DNA of 64,000 bases from Opitutia bacterium (GTDB taxonomy: Bacteria > Verrucomicrobiota > Verrucomicrobiia > Opitutales > Opitutaceae): contig JACRHT010000009.1 in NCBI GenBank assembly GCA_016217545.1, positions 1-64,000 of the forward strand. The letters run 5' to 3'. This document shows, one piece after another, positions 31,244-39,481 of this stretch (positions within the stretch are counted from its first letter, which is position 1; every line of letters starts with the position of its first letter). The translations under genes were made by a program, and so were the position numbers. The notes below the pieces were generated by a model. That model ran no database searches. It was not told the DNA's origin and worked only from the letters and a program-made list of their open reading frames with translations.

Positions 31244-31996
31244 ATGAATATCGGTCTCTATCAAAGCGCCTCCTCGATGTCGGCTCTCGAACGCTGGCAG
31301 GACGCGACGTCGCAGAACATCACCTCTGCGCAGACGACCGGCTACCGCAAACGCACCGTCGAGTTCTCCTCGCAGGTCGCGGGCAAGTGGAACATCCGCC
31401 CCGACGCCAAGAACGCCGGCCCCGAGAACGAGCACGCCGTCCTCTTCACCAAGGTTACCACCGGCATCAACTTCATGACCGGCGAGACGCAGCCCACGCG
31501 CCGCGAACTCGACGTCGCGATCCAAGGCGACGGCTTCTTCGAGATGGACGGCCCCAACGGCCAGAAGCTCTACACCCGCAGCGGCGAGTTCCGCATGACC
31601 CCCGAGCGCACGCTCGTCGGCGCGGGCGGCCTGCCGGTTCTGACCGAAGGCGGCAACCAGATCACGATGCTCCCCGGCGGCGGCGCGATCACGATCAACC
31701 GCGACGGCACAATTTTCCAAGGCAGCACGGCGCTCGGCAAACTCGGCATCTACAAGTTCTCGAATCCGGCCGCCCTCATGCCGACCGCGGGCGGCATGTT
31801 CGTCGCCGGGCCCGAAGCCGGCAAGGACACCATGGACGGCCCCGAGCTGATGCAGGGTTACCTCGAGCAGAGCAACGTCCAGCCGCTCCGCGAAATGGTC
31901 GACCTCGTCCTCATCAGCCGCGCCTACGAGGCGAACCAGAAGATCATCACCAGCGCCGACGAGCAGATGGAAAAAACCCTCCAAGCTCTCGGCTGA
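31244..31996 (+). CDS. flgF: flagellar basal-body rod protein FlgF
   Basis: Proximal rod subunit of the flagellar basal body, exported by the flagellar type III system. 250 aa. N-terminal rod motif NIGLYQSASSMSALERWQDA then NITSAQTTGYRKR, a variant of the usual ANNLANVNTTGFK. A central DVAIQGDGFFEM block and the C-terminal motif SNVQPLREMVDLVLISRAYE are typical of FlgF/FlgG. The paralogue at 32135 is clearly FlgG, so this one is FlgF by exclusion. First gene after the sigma-54 promoter. Confidence 0.9.
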   Translation: MNIGLYQSASSMSALERWQDATSQNITSAQTTGYRKRTVEFSSQVAGKWNIRPDAKNAGPENEHAVLFTKVTTGINFMTGETQPTRRELDVAIQGDGFFEMDGPNGQKLYTRSGEFRMTPERTLVGAGGLPVLTEGGNQITMLPGGGAITINRDGTIFQGSTALGKLGIYKFSNPAALMPTAGGMFVAGPEAGKDTMDGPELMQGYLEQSNVQPLREMVDLVLISRAYEANQKIITSADEQMEKTLQALG

Positions 31997-32040
31997 GCGC
32001 CCGCGCGCCAATGAATTCCCCATATAGACAACCGCTATAT

Positions 32041-32090
32041 CACGACTGCATGGCCGCGCCCGGTGTGGGGCCGGGCCGGCCCCAGTCGTG
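32041..32090. other. stem-loop between flgF and flgG
   Basis: CACGACTG (32041-32048) pairs with CAGTCGTG (32083-32090); the interior is GC-rich with further GGCC/GGCC pairing. No U-run follows. Possibly an RNA processing or attenuation structure in this 138 bp gap, the longest inside the operon. Confidence 0.45.
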
Positions 32091-32134
32091 GGGGGCGGAT
32101 TTTCGTTCCACGCTAACCACCCACTGCTGACGCC

Positions 32135-32914
32135 ATGAACCTCTCGCTCTACTCAGCCGCCACCGGCATGGAGGCCCAGCAGCTCAACCTCAACACGATC
32201 GCGAACAACCTCGCGAACGTGAACACCCCGGGCTTCAAGCGCAGCAAGATCGAGTTCCAGGACTTGCTCTACCAGAAGCCGCGCGCCTCGGGCTCCGATT
32301 CCGGCGGCGGTAATCTCGTCCCGACGGGCATCGAAGTCGGCAACGGCTCGCGCGTCGCCGCGACCTCCAAGGTTTTCACCCAAGGCCAGCTCACCAACAC
32401 CGGCGAAAAGCTCGACGTCGCGATCCAAGGCGACGGCTTCTTCGAGGTGCAGCGCCCCGACGGCACCATCGGCTACACGCGCGACGGCTCCTTCAAACTC
32501 AACGCGCAGGGCCAGGTCGTCACCGTCGACGGCATGCCGATCCTCAGCGGCATGCAGACCATCCCCGCCGGCTCGAACGTCTCCATCTCCGAGGACGGCC
32601 AGGTCACCGTCCAGTCCTCGAGCGGCAGCACGACCTTCCGCCTCACGATGACGCGCTTCGCCAATCCCGCCGGCCTCCGCTCCATGGGCGGCAACGTCTA
32701 CGAGGAAACCGCCGCCTCCGGCACGCCCGAGACCGGCAACCCCGGCGAGAACGGCTTCGGCCGCACGATCCAAGGCTACATCGAGGCCTCCAACGTGAAC
32801 ATCGTCGAGGAAATGGTCGCGCTCATCGTCGCGCAGCGCGCCTACGAGATTAATTCCAAGTCCGTGCAGTCGTCCGACGAGATGCTGCAAAACGTCGCGA
32901 ACATGAAGCGCTGA
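32135..32914 (+). CDS. flgG: flagellar basal-body rod protein FlgG
   Basis: Distal rod subunit. 259 aa, the usual 260. Canonical N-terminus NLSLYSAATGMEAQQLNLNT and ANNLANVNTPGFKRSKIEFQ, the DVAIQGDGFFEV block, and C-terminal SNVNIVEEMVALIVAQRAYE. flgA follows 5 bp after the stop. The ATG is preceded by GACGCC with no Shine-Dalgarno. Confidence 0.97.
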   Translation: MNLSLYSAATGMEAQQLNLNTIANNLANVNTPGFKRSKIEFQDLLYQKPRASGSDSGGGNLVPTGIEVGNGSRVAATSKVFTQGQLTNTGEKLDVAIQGDGFFEVQRPDGTIGYTRDGSFKLNAQGQVVTVDGMPILSGMQTIPAGSNVSISEDGQVTVQSSSGSTTFRLTMTRFANPAGLRSMGGNVYEETAASGTPETGNPGENGFGRTIQGYIEASNVNIVEEMVALIVAQRAYEINSKSVQSSDEMLQNVANMKR

Positions 32915-32919
32915 TCGCC

Positions 32920-33630
32920 ATGAAACGCCTCCTCGCCACCTTCGTCGCCTTCTTCGCCCTCACCGCGCTCCGTGCCGACGAGCCGGCCACGAACGTCGCC
33001 ACGCCCTTCGGCCAGGAAGCCTTCACCGCCGCGCTCACCCGCGACCTCGCCGCGCACTTCAACCTCGAGGGCGACCTCCAACTCGAGTTCATCCGCCCGT
33101 GGAGCTCGCCCGATCGCGTCGCCCGCGACTGGCAGGTGCAGATCAGCGAATATCCCTCCGTCGCCGCCACCTCGATGCTCCTGCGCTGCCGCATCCTCGC
33201 GGACGGCCAGTCGCTCGGCGAGATCACGCTCACGCTCCGCGCCGCGCTCTGGCGCGACGCCTGGGTCGCCCGCCAGCCGATCTCGAACAACACGCCGTTC
33301 GACGCCTCGATCCTCGAGACGCGCCGCGTCGACCTGCTCCGCGAGCGCGACGCCTTGCCCGCCGCCGTCGGCGATCACTCCTTCAACTTCGTGCGCGGCA
33401 TCCAGGCCGGCCGCCTTCTCACCTGGCGCGACATCGCCCGCCGCCCGCTCGTCAAGAAAGGCGAGATGGTCGAAGTCTCCGCCGCCGACGGCCAGCTCGT
33501 GCTCACGATGAAAGCCCTCGCCATGCAGAACGGCGCGCAGGGCGAAGTCGTCACCGTCCGCAATCTCGACTCGAAGAAAGATTTCTCCGCGTTCGTCATC
33601 GATGAAAACCGTGTCCAAGTCCGCTTCTGA
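32920..33630 (+). CDS. flgA: flagellar P-ring assembly chaperone FlgA
   Basis: Periplasmic chaperone for FlgI. 236 aa. Signal peptide about 1-19 (ending LRADE). The C-terminal SAF-like domain is the diagnostic part: PISNNTPFDASILETRRVDL, AGRLLTWRDIARRPLVKKGE, and GAQGEVVTVRNLDSKKDFSA. Overlaps flgH by 29 nt in a different frame. Confidence 0.93.
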   Translation: MKRLLATFVAFFALTALRADEPATNVATPFGQEAFTAALTRDLAAHFNLEGDLQLEFIRPWSSPDRVARDWQVQISEYPSVAATSMLLRCRILADGQSLGEITLTLRAALWRDAWVARQPISNNTPFDASILETRRVDLLRERDALPAAVGDHSFNFVRGIQAGRLLTWRDIARRPLVKKGEMVEVSAADGQLVLTMKALAMQNGAQGEVVTVRNLDSKKDFSAFVIDENRVQVRF

Positions 33631-34243
33631 GCTCCGCGCTGCCGCCCTGATCGCGCTTCTCGCGCTCGGCACCGCCGGCGCGCATGGCGAGTCGTTGTGG
33701 GCGGCCTCGTCGGGCCCGCGCGGCATGTTCGCCGATCGCAAGGCCGGCCGCGCCGGCGACATCCTCACGATCGTCGTCGTCGAGAGCGTCGCCGCGACGA
33801 ACACCCAGAGCAAATCCTCCACGCGCAAGTCCACCATCGAGGACGCCGTCAGCCAGTTCATGTTCTCCGTCGCCGCGAGCAAGTTCGGCACGCACAACGG
33901 CGAGCTCCCGTCGACCAACATCACCGGCAAGGGCGACTACTCCGGCGGCGGCCAGACCGTGAACAACCAGTCGCTCAGCAGTCGCGCCGCCGTGCTCGTC
34001 ACCGACGTGATGCCCAACGGCAATCTCGTCATCGAGGGCATGCGCGTTGTGACGTTCTCCGGCGAGACGCAATACGTCGTCCTCCACGGCCTCGTGCGCC
34101 CCGACGACATCGGCGCCGACAACACGATCCTTTCCTCCAACATCGCCGATGCCCGCGTCGAGTTCGTCGCCGAGGGCACGCTCACCGACGCGCAGAAGCG
34201 CGGCTGGCTCGCGAAGCTCTACGAAAAACTCCGCCCGTTCTGA
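33602..34243 (+). CDS. flgH: flagellar L-ring protein FlgH (no lipobox)
   Basis: Outer-membrane ring of the basal body. 213 aa. SLWAASSGPRGMFADRKAGR and AGDILTIVVVESVAATN are family blocks, and VRPDDIGADNTILSSNIADA is the C-terminal signature. Typical FlgH is a lipoprotein with a Cys after the signal peptide; here the leader ends ALLALGTAGAHGES with no Cys anywhere in it, so cleavage by signal peptidase I is more likely. The start at 33602 lies inside flgA; no other in-frame start restores a lipobox. Confidence 0.93.
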   Translation: MKTVSKSASELRAAALIALLALGTAGAHGESLWAASSGPRGMFADRKAGRAGDILTIVVVESVAATNTQSKSSTRKSTIEDAVSQFMFSVAASKFGTHNGELPSTNITGKGDYSGGGQTVNNQSLSSRAAVLVTDVMPNGNLVIEGMRVVTFSGETQYVVLHGLVRPDDIGADNTILSSNIADARVEFVAEGTLTDAQKRGWLAKLYEKLRPF

Positions 34244-34283
34244 CGCGATGTAACACGATTTCACGGTCCACTCAGGATCACGG

Positions 34284-35414
34284 ATGAACACAGCACGACG
34301 CACCTCCTTCTCCTTCCTCCGCCGCGCGGCCACCTGCGCCCTGGCGGTTTTCGTCGTGGCGTCCGCGTCGCACGCCGCGCGCGTCAAGGACCTCACGCTC
34401 GTTGAAGGCGGTCGCGACAACCAACTCGTCGGCTACGGCCTCATCGTCGGTCTCGCCGGCGAAGGCGACAGCAACGCGCTGTCCACGCTCCGCGCCATTT
34501 CGAACACGCTCCAACGCTACGGCCTCACCGTCGCCGCCACCGACATCAAGTCGAAGAACATCGCCGCCGTCATGATCACCGCCGACATCGGCGCGTTCAT
34601 GAAGCCCGGTTCGCGCATCGATGTGATGGTCTCCTCGATGGGCGATGCGAAGACGCTGCAAGGTGGCGTGCTCCTCCAGACTCCGCTCCTCGGCGCCGAC
34701 GGCCGCGTCTACGCGGTCGCGCAAGGCCCGGTCGCCATCGGCGGCTTCGTCGGCGGCTCCGGCGGTGCAGGCGGCGCCACCGTGCAGAAGAACCACCCGA
34801 CCGTCGGCACGATTTCCAACGGCGCCATCGTCGAGCGCGAGATTCCCGCGCAGTTCGTCCACGACCAGGTGCTCCGCCTCCTGCTGCACAATCCCGATTT
34901 CACCTCCGCCGCGCGCATGGCCGACGCCATCAACACGCGCTGGCCCGAGTCGCGCGCCATGGCCACCGACGCCGCGACCGTGCAGGTCAAGATCCCCGCC
35001 GAATACCGCAGCCGCGACGTGGCCTTCCTCGCCGACCTCGGCACTGTCGAAGTGCAACCCGACACGCTCGCGCGCATCGTGATCAACGAGCGCACCGGCA
35101 CGATCGTCGCCACCTCCACCGTCCGCATCTCGCACGTCGCGATCGCCCACGGCGCGTTGACCATCACCGTCACGAACAACCAGGGCGTCTCGCAACCCGG
35201 CGCGCTCAGCAACGGCACCACGCAGACCGTCCAGAGCACGCAGACCGCGGTCAACGAGACCAAGGGCGGCTTCACCGTCCTCAACGAGCCGCCGACCGTC
35301 GAGCGCCTCGCCGCCGCGCTGAATTCCCTCGGTGTCTCCACGCGCGACATGATGGCCATTTTCCAATCGCTCAAGCGCTCCGGCGCCCTCCAGGCCGAGC
35401 TCATCATCAACTGA
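34284..35414 (+). CDS. flgI: flagellar P-ring protein FlgI
   Basis: Forms the periplasmic P ring around the rod. 376 aa, typical. Signal peptide about 1-33 (ending SHAARV). Family blocks: VKDLTLVEGGRDNQLVGYGL, IVGLAGEGDS, NIAAVMITADIGAFMKPGSR, and ERLAAALNSLGVSTRDMMAI near the C-terminus. 40 bp after flgH. Confidence 0.97.
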   Translation: MNTARRTSFSFLRRAATCALAVFVVASASHAARVKDLTLVEGGRDNQLVGYGLIVGLAGEGDSNALSTLRAISNTLQRYGLTVAATDIKSKNIAAVMITADIGAFMKPGSRIDVMVSSMGDAKTLQGGVLLQTPLLGADGRVYAVAQGPVAIGGFVGGSGGAGGATVQKNHPTVGTISNGAIVEREIPAQFVHDQVLRLLLHNPDFTSAARMADAINTRWPESRAMATDAATVQVKIPAEYRSRDVAFLADLGTVEVQPDTLARIVINERTGTIVATSTVRISHVAIAHGALTITVTNNQGVSQPGALSNGTTQTVQSTQTAVNETKGGFTVLNEPPTVERLAAALNSLGVSTRDMMAIFQSLKRSGALQAELIIN

Positions 35415-35417
35415 GCC

Positions 35418-35765
35418 ATGAACGTCTCCGCCATTTCCCCCCGCCAATCCGCCGCCCAAGTCGCCTCGATGATGGCGAACCCGGGCAAGATGCAGAACCT
35501 CCCGCAGTCCGAGCAGGTGAAGGCCGTCGCCGGTCAGTTCGAGGCGATCCTCCTCCGCCAGTTCCTGCAGGAAAGCGTCGGCAGCATCATGGGCGGCAAA
35601 GAGGGCGGCGCCGGCGGTGGCGGCAGCGTCTACGGCTACCTGCTCACCGACGTCCTTTCGAACCAACTTTCCTCCGCCGGCGGCCTCGGCCTCGGCAATA
35701 TTCTCCAACACCAGCTCACGCCCCGCGCCTCGTTGGCCGCTGTCACGGCTGACCAGAAAGACTGA
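35418..35765 (+). CDS. flgJ: FlgJ-type rod-binding protein, lacking the muramidase domain
   Basis: Rod cap/scaffold domain. 115 aa, only the N-terminal rod-binding domain: EQVKAVAGQFEAILLRQFLQ and YLLTDVLSNQLSSAGGLGLG. The beta-N-acetylglucosaminidase domain of enteric FlgJ is missing, as in many non-enteric bacteria; another lytic enzyme must open the wall. Starts 3 bp after flgI, 2 bp before the next gene. Confidence 0.88.
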   Translation: MNVSAISPRQSAAQVASMMANPGKMQNLPQSEQVKAVAGQFEAILLRQFLQESVGSIMGGKEGGAGGGGSVYGYLLTDVLSNQLSSAGGLGLGNILQHQLTPRASLAAVTADQKD

Positions 35766-35767
35766 TC

Positions 35768-36265
35768 ATGGATCACGACTGGAAAATCATCGCGGACGCC
35801 CTCCGCCACGAGATCGCCGAATACGGCGGCCTCCTCCACCTCTTCGAGGAACAGCAACGTTTCCTCTTCGCGCGCAATCCCGACGGCGTGCTCCGCCTCA
35901 GCGGCGAAATCGAGTCGCTCGTGCAAAGCCTCCACGAATCCCGCCGCAACCGCGAGGCGCTCGTCGCCGCGTTCGCCACCGAGAACAACGAGCTGCCGAC
36001 CGCCACGCTCCGCACGCTGCTCCCGCACTTCGCCGCTGACGTCCGCCCGCTGCTCGAGGCGCTCATCTCCGAGATCAACATTCTCATTCACCGCGTCCGC
36101 CGCACCTCGCGCCACAATCACTCGCTGCTCTCGCGCACCGTCGAGGCCCAGCAGGAATTGCTCCGCCAGCTCCGCCCCGACTCCTTCACGCAAACCTACG
36201 CGCCCACGGGCCGCGTCACCCTCGGCGGCGTCCGCCCCGAGCCGGCCTTCCGCGTCGCGGGCTAA
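35768..36265 (+). CDS. flgN: FlgN-like flagellar export chaperone
   Basis: Predicted cytoplasmic chaperone that keeps FlgK and FlgL unfolded before export. 165 aa, almost all helical: EIAEYGGLLHLFEEQQRFLF, SGEIESLVQSLHESRRNREA, then a second long helix to about residue 140. The call rests mainly on this helical pattern and on the position between flgJ and flgK. No Cys. Confidence 0.75.
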   Translation: MDHDWKIIADALRHEIAEYGGLLHLFEEQQRFLFARNPDGVLRLSGEIESLVQSLHESRRNREALVAAFATENNELPTATLRTLLPHFAADVRPLLEALISEINILIHRVRRTSRHNHSLLSRTVEAQQELLRQLRPDSFTQTYAPTGRVTLGGVRPEPAFRVAG

Positions 36266-36286
36266 GCCTCTTTCCCTCCTTCCGCC

Positions 36287-37702
36287 ATGTCCGGCCTTTT
36301 CTCCACCCTCGGTTCCTCGGTCAAAGCGCTCAACGCGCACGCCCGCGCCATCGAGATCGCCGGCAAGAATCTTTCGAACGTCAACAACACCGCCTACGCG
36401 CGCCAGCGCGTGATCTACGGTGATCGCGGCACGGTGGTCACGCCCGAGGGCGCGCAGAGCCTCGGCCTCGAAGCGCTCGCGGTGCAGCAACTCCGCGACT
36501 CCTTGCTCGACCGCCAAGTCATGCGCGAGACGGGCCTGAAATCCGCGTTCGAAGCCGAGCAGGACGTCCTCAGCCGCGCCCAAGCCGGCCTCGGCCAGAG
36601 CATTGATCGCTCCGCCTCTGCGACCGCATCCGGTTCCAACGCCTCTACGGGCGGCCTCGCCGCCGCCATCGGCGATTTCTTCAGTGCGTTCCAGAGCCTC
36701 GCCGCGCGCCCCACCGACGTTGGTGAGCGCCAGACGCTCCTGCAAAAGGCCGCGATCCTCACCGACCGCTTCAACCAAACCGATGCGCGCCTCGCGCAGG
36801 TGCAGGCCGACGTCAATACCGAGATCGGCGCCGACGTCGGCGACGTCAACCGCCTGCTCTCCACGATCGCCGACCTCAACGCCCAGATCGGCCGCATCGA
36901 AGTCGGCGCGCCCAACACCGCGATCGATCTTCGCGACCAACGGCAGGCCAAGCTCGAGGAACTCGCCGCCATCGTGCCCATCGACGTCCGCGACGCCACC
37001 GACGGACAGATCCAAGTCGTCATGAAGGACGCGGCCAACAACGACGTCGTCCTCGTCGACAAAGCCGCCGTCACCGGCCCCGTCGCCTTCACTGGCACCG
37101 GCCTGACCGGCGGCGCCTCCGGCACCGCGCTCGCATTCTCCTCCGGCAAAATCTACGGCCAGCTCAACGCCCGCGACGGCGCCGTGCAGGACCTCCGCGA
37201 CGCCCTCGATGCGATGGCGCAACAGTTCGTCACGACCGTCAACGCCGCCTACAACCCGACCTCCACGGCCGGCGGCAACTTCTTCGCCGCCGCTGGCACT
37301 AGCGCCGGGACGCTCTCATTGCAGTCCGGCCTCACCGCGACGACGCTGCGCGCTGGCAACGGCGCCGCCGGCGACAACTCCATCGCCCTTGCCGTCGCAG
37401 CGATCGCAAGCCGGAGCTTCTCCACCGCCAGCGGCGATGCCGTCGACGGCACGATCAGCCAATTTTTCTCCCAGTCGGTCTCGAACCTCGGCCAGGCCCT
37501 CGCGAGCGCCAACTCCCGCGTCGACGACCAGACCAACATCGCGAACCTCGTCAAATCCCAGCGCGACACCGTGAGCGGCGTCTCGCTCGACGAGGAAATG
37601 GCCGACCTCGTGCGCTTCCAACGCGCGTTCCAGGCCTCCTCGCGCGTCTTTTCCGTCGTCGACGAACTGCTCGACACCGTCGTCAACCGGCTCGGCAACT
37701 AA
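36287..37702 (+). CDS. flgK: flagellar hook-associated protein 1 (FlgK)
   Basis: First junction protein between hook and filament. 471 aa. N-terminal D0 block LGSSVKALNAHARAIEIAGK then NLSNVNNTAYARQRV; C-terminal block VSGVSLDEEMADLVRFQRAF QASSRVFSVVDELLDTVVN in the usual register. Middle part is Ala/Thr/Gly-rich and variable. Start preceded by TCCGCC. Confidence 0.95.
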   Translation: MSGLFSTLGSSVKALNAHARAIEIAGKNLSNVNNTAYARQRVIYGDRGTVVTPEGAQSLGLEALAVQQLRDSLLDRQVMRETGLKSAFEAEQDVLSRAQAGLGQSIDRSASATASGSNASTGGLAAAIGDFFSAFQSLAARPTDVGERQTLLQKAAILTDRFNQTDARLAQVQADVNTEIGADVGDVNRLLSTIADLNAQIGRIEVGAPNTAIDLRDQRQAKLEELAAIVPIDVRDATDGQIQVVMKDAANNDVVLVDKAAVTGPVAFTGTGLTGGASGTALAFSSGKIYGQLNARDGAVQDLRDALDAMAQQFVTTVNAAYNPTSTAGGNFFAAAGTSAGTLSLQSGLTATTLRAGNGAAGDNSIALAVAAIASRSFSTASGDAVDGTISQFFSQSVSNLGQALASANSRVDDQTNIANLVKSQRDTVSGVSLDEEMADLVRFQRAFQASSRVFSVVDELLDTVVNRLGN

Positions 37703-37722
37703 GCCCCCACAGAATCTCCGCC

Positions 37723-38619
37723 ATGCGCATCGCCTCCAACACGGTTTCCGACAACATCGTCCGCCAAATCCAAAACCTCGGATCGCAGTCGGCGCGCTTG
37801 CAGTCGTTGGTGGCGAGCGGCCAGCGCATCACGAATCCCGAGGACGATCCCGCCGCCGTCAGCCGCGTCATCAACCTCGAGAACGAGCGCCGCTCCATCG
37901 AGCAATTCCAGCGCAACGCCAGCCGCGCCCTCGAGGTCAGCCAGGCATCATACTCGGGCCTGCAGCAGATCAAGAAACTCTCCGATCGCGCCACCGAGAT
38001 CGGCACGCTTGGCACCGGCACGGTCAGCGCCGAGGCGCGCACGGCCTACGCGGCCGAAGTCGACCAGCTCCTCGAGCAGGCCGTGCAACTCGGCAACACG
38101 AAGTTCCGCAACGACTACATTTTCGCCGGCACCGCGGTTGACGCCGCGCCCTTCACGGCGGCGCGCAACGCGAGCGGCAAGATCACGGGCGTCACCTATG
38201 CGGGCAATTCCGCGCAATCCTCCATCGCCCTCTCCGAGTCATCCGCCGTGACCGCGGGCACCTCCGCCGACACCAACACCGGCATCGGCGATTTCATCAA
38301 CCGCCTTGTCTCGCTCCGCGACTCCCTCCAGTCCGGCAACACCACCGCCGTGAAGGCGGCGCAGACTGAGCTGCTCAACAGCGAGGACCTCCTCGTGAAC
38401 TCCCTGTCCTCGCAAGGCGCTGTGCAGATGCGCATCGAGGTGAACCAGGCCCAGCAGAAGGACCGCGCCGCCAATCTTGAGAAGCTCGTTTCCTCCGAAG
38501 CCGACGGCGACCTGCCTTCCACGATCGTGAAGCTGAACCAGAATCAGGTCGCCTATCAGGCCGCACTCCAGTCCGCGTCGAACATCATGAAGCTCTCCCT
38601 TCTCGACTATTTGAAATAA
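37723..38619 (+). CDS. flgL: flagellar hook-associated protein 3 (FlgL)
   Basis: Second junction protein, contacting the flagellin filament. 298 aa. Flagellin-like N-terminus RIASNTVSDNIVRQIQNLGS, with SGQRITNPEDDPAAVSRVIN, and a helical C-terminus (YQAALQSASNIMKLSLLDYL). KFRNDYIFAGTAVDAAPF is a FlgL-specific block. Same operon, 20 bp after flgK. Confidence 0.95.
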   Translation: MRIASNTVSDNIVRQIQNLGSQSARLQSLVASGQRITNPEDDPAAVSRVINLENERRSIEQFQRNASRALEVSQASYSGLQQIKKLSDRATEIGTLGTGTVSAEARTAYAAEVDQLLEQAVQLGNTKFRNDYIFAGTAVDAAPFTAARNASGKITGVTYAGNSAQSSIALSESSAVTAGTSADTNTGIGDFINRLVSLRDSLQSGNTTAVKAAQTELLNSEDLLVNSLSSQGAVQMRIEVNQAQQKDRAANLEKLVSSEADGDLPSTIVKLNQNQVAYQAALQSASNIMKLSLLDYLK

Positions 38620-38649
38620 CCGCCCACCGCCACCACCCGCCGCACCGCC

Positions 38650-39114
38650 ATGAAAGTCATCCTCGAAACACCTTCCGCCGAGCTCGACCAGCAGGTCGCG
38701 AATCTCTTCACGTTGCCCCAGGGCATCATCGGTTTCCGCGACTACACGCAGGCCGAGATCCTTTATCAGCCCGACCACCTCCCGTTTCTCTGGCTCAAGC
38801 TCAGCAACGGCAAGGACTCCGTCCACTTCATCGTGATCGAGCCCGCCGGCCTCATCCCGGACTACACGCCGGAAGTCTTCGACGACGACGCGATGCAGCT
38901 CGACTTGCGCGACAGCAGCGAGGCCATGGTGCTCAACATCGTCACGCTCGAACAGCAGCGCCCACTGGAGGCCAAGGTCAACTTGATCGGCCCGATCCTC
39001 CTGAATCGCCGCACGAAGATCGGCCGCCAGCTCGTCATCTCGAACTACTCGCGCTACTCCGCGCACCACCCGCTCGTCGAGAGCACCCAGGTCGCCACCG
39101 CCGCCACTGCCTGA
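38650..39114 (+). CDS. fliW: flagellar assembly factor FliW
   Basis: Binds flagellin or CsrA, releasing or inhibiting CsrA so that flagellin translation matches export. 154 aa, normal. [20 protein letters not shown] and [20 protein letters not shown] are family blocks; [20 protein letters not shown] and [16 protein letters not shown] complete it. Sits directly before csrA and flagellin, the classic partner arrangement. Confidence 0.95.
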   Translation: MKVILETPSAELDQQVANLFTLPQGIIGFRDYTQAEILYQPDHLPFLWLKLSNGKDSVHFIVIEPAGLIPDYTPEVFDDDAMQLDLRDSSEAMVLNIVTLEQQRPLEAKVNLIGPILLNRRTKIGRQLVISNYSRYSAHHPLVESTQVATAATA

Positions 39115-39124
39115 GGATTCCCCC

Positions 39125-39463
39125 ATGCTCGTCCTTTCTCGCAAAACCAATGAAGCGATCGTCATCGGCGACGGCATCGAGATCCGCATCAACCGGATCG
39201 ATGGCGACGTCGTGAAGATCGGCATCATCGCCCCGCGCGAGGTCCCCATTTTCCGCAAGGAAGTGCAGACCGCCATCGCCGCGACCAATCAGGCCGCTGC
39301 CTTCAAGCCCGCCGCCGGCCCGTCCGGCGCCGCGTTCCCGACCCTTCCAAAAATCAACCGGACCAAGGATACCGGCCCGGTTCAGTCGTCCGCCATGGAT
39401 GGTGGCAACAAAACCGCCCCGACCGTTCCCGCGAAACCCGCGGTGAAGGTCAACGCGGCCTAA
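39125..39463 (+). CDS. csrA: carbon storage regulator CsrA with long C-terminal tail
   Basis: RNA-binding translation regulator. 112 aa; the usual length is 60-75. Residues 1-50 are canonical ([38 protein letters not shown], including the conserved Arg near residue 44). Residues about 58-112 are a Pro/Ala/Lys-rich tail with no known fold. Part of the tail coding region contains two ANGGA motifs (39365 and 39395). Flagellin starts 18 bp after the stop. Confidence 0.94.
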   Translation: MLVLSRKTNEAIVIGDGIEIRINRIDGDVVKIGIIAPREVPIFRKEVQTAIAATNQAAAFKPAAGPSGAAFPTLPKINRTKDTGPVQSSAMDGGNKTAPTVPAKPAVKVNAA

Positions 39464-39481
39464 ACCCAACCACCACCCGCC

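Noticed and set aside
32041-32134. c-di-GMP riboswitch in the flgF-flgG gap
   Set aside because: A hairpin is present but none of the conserved GEMM motif bases.
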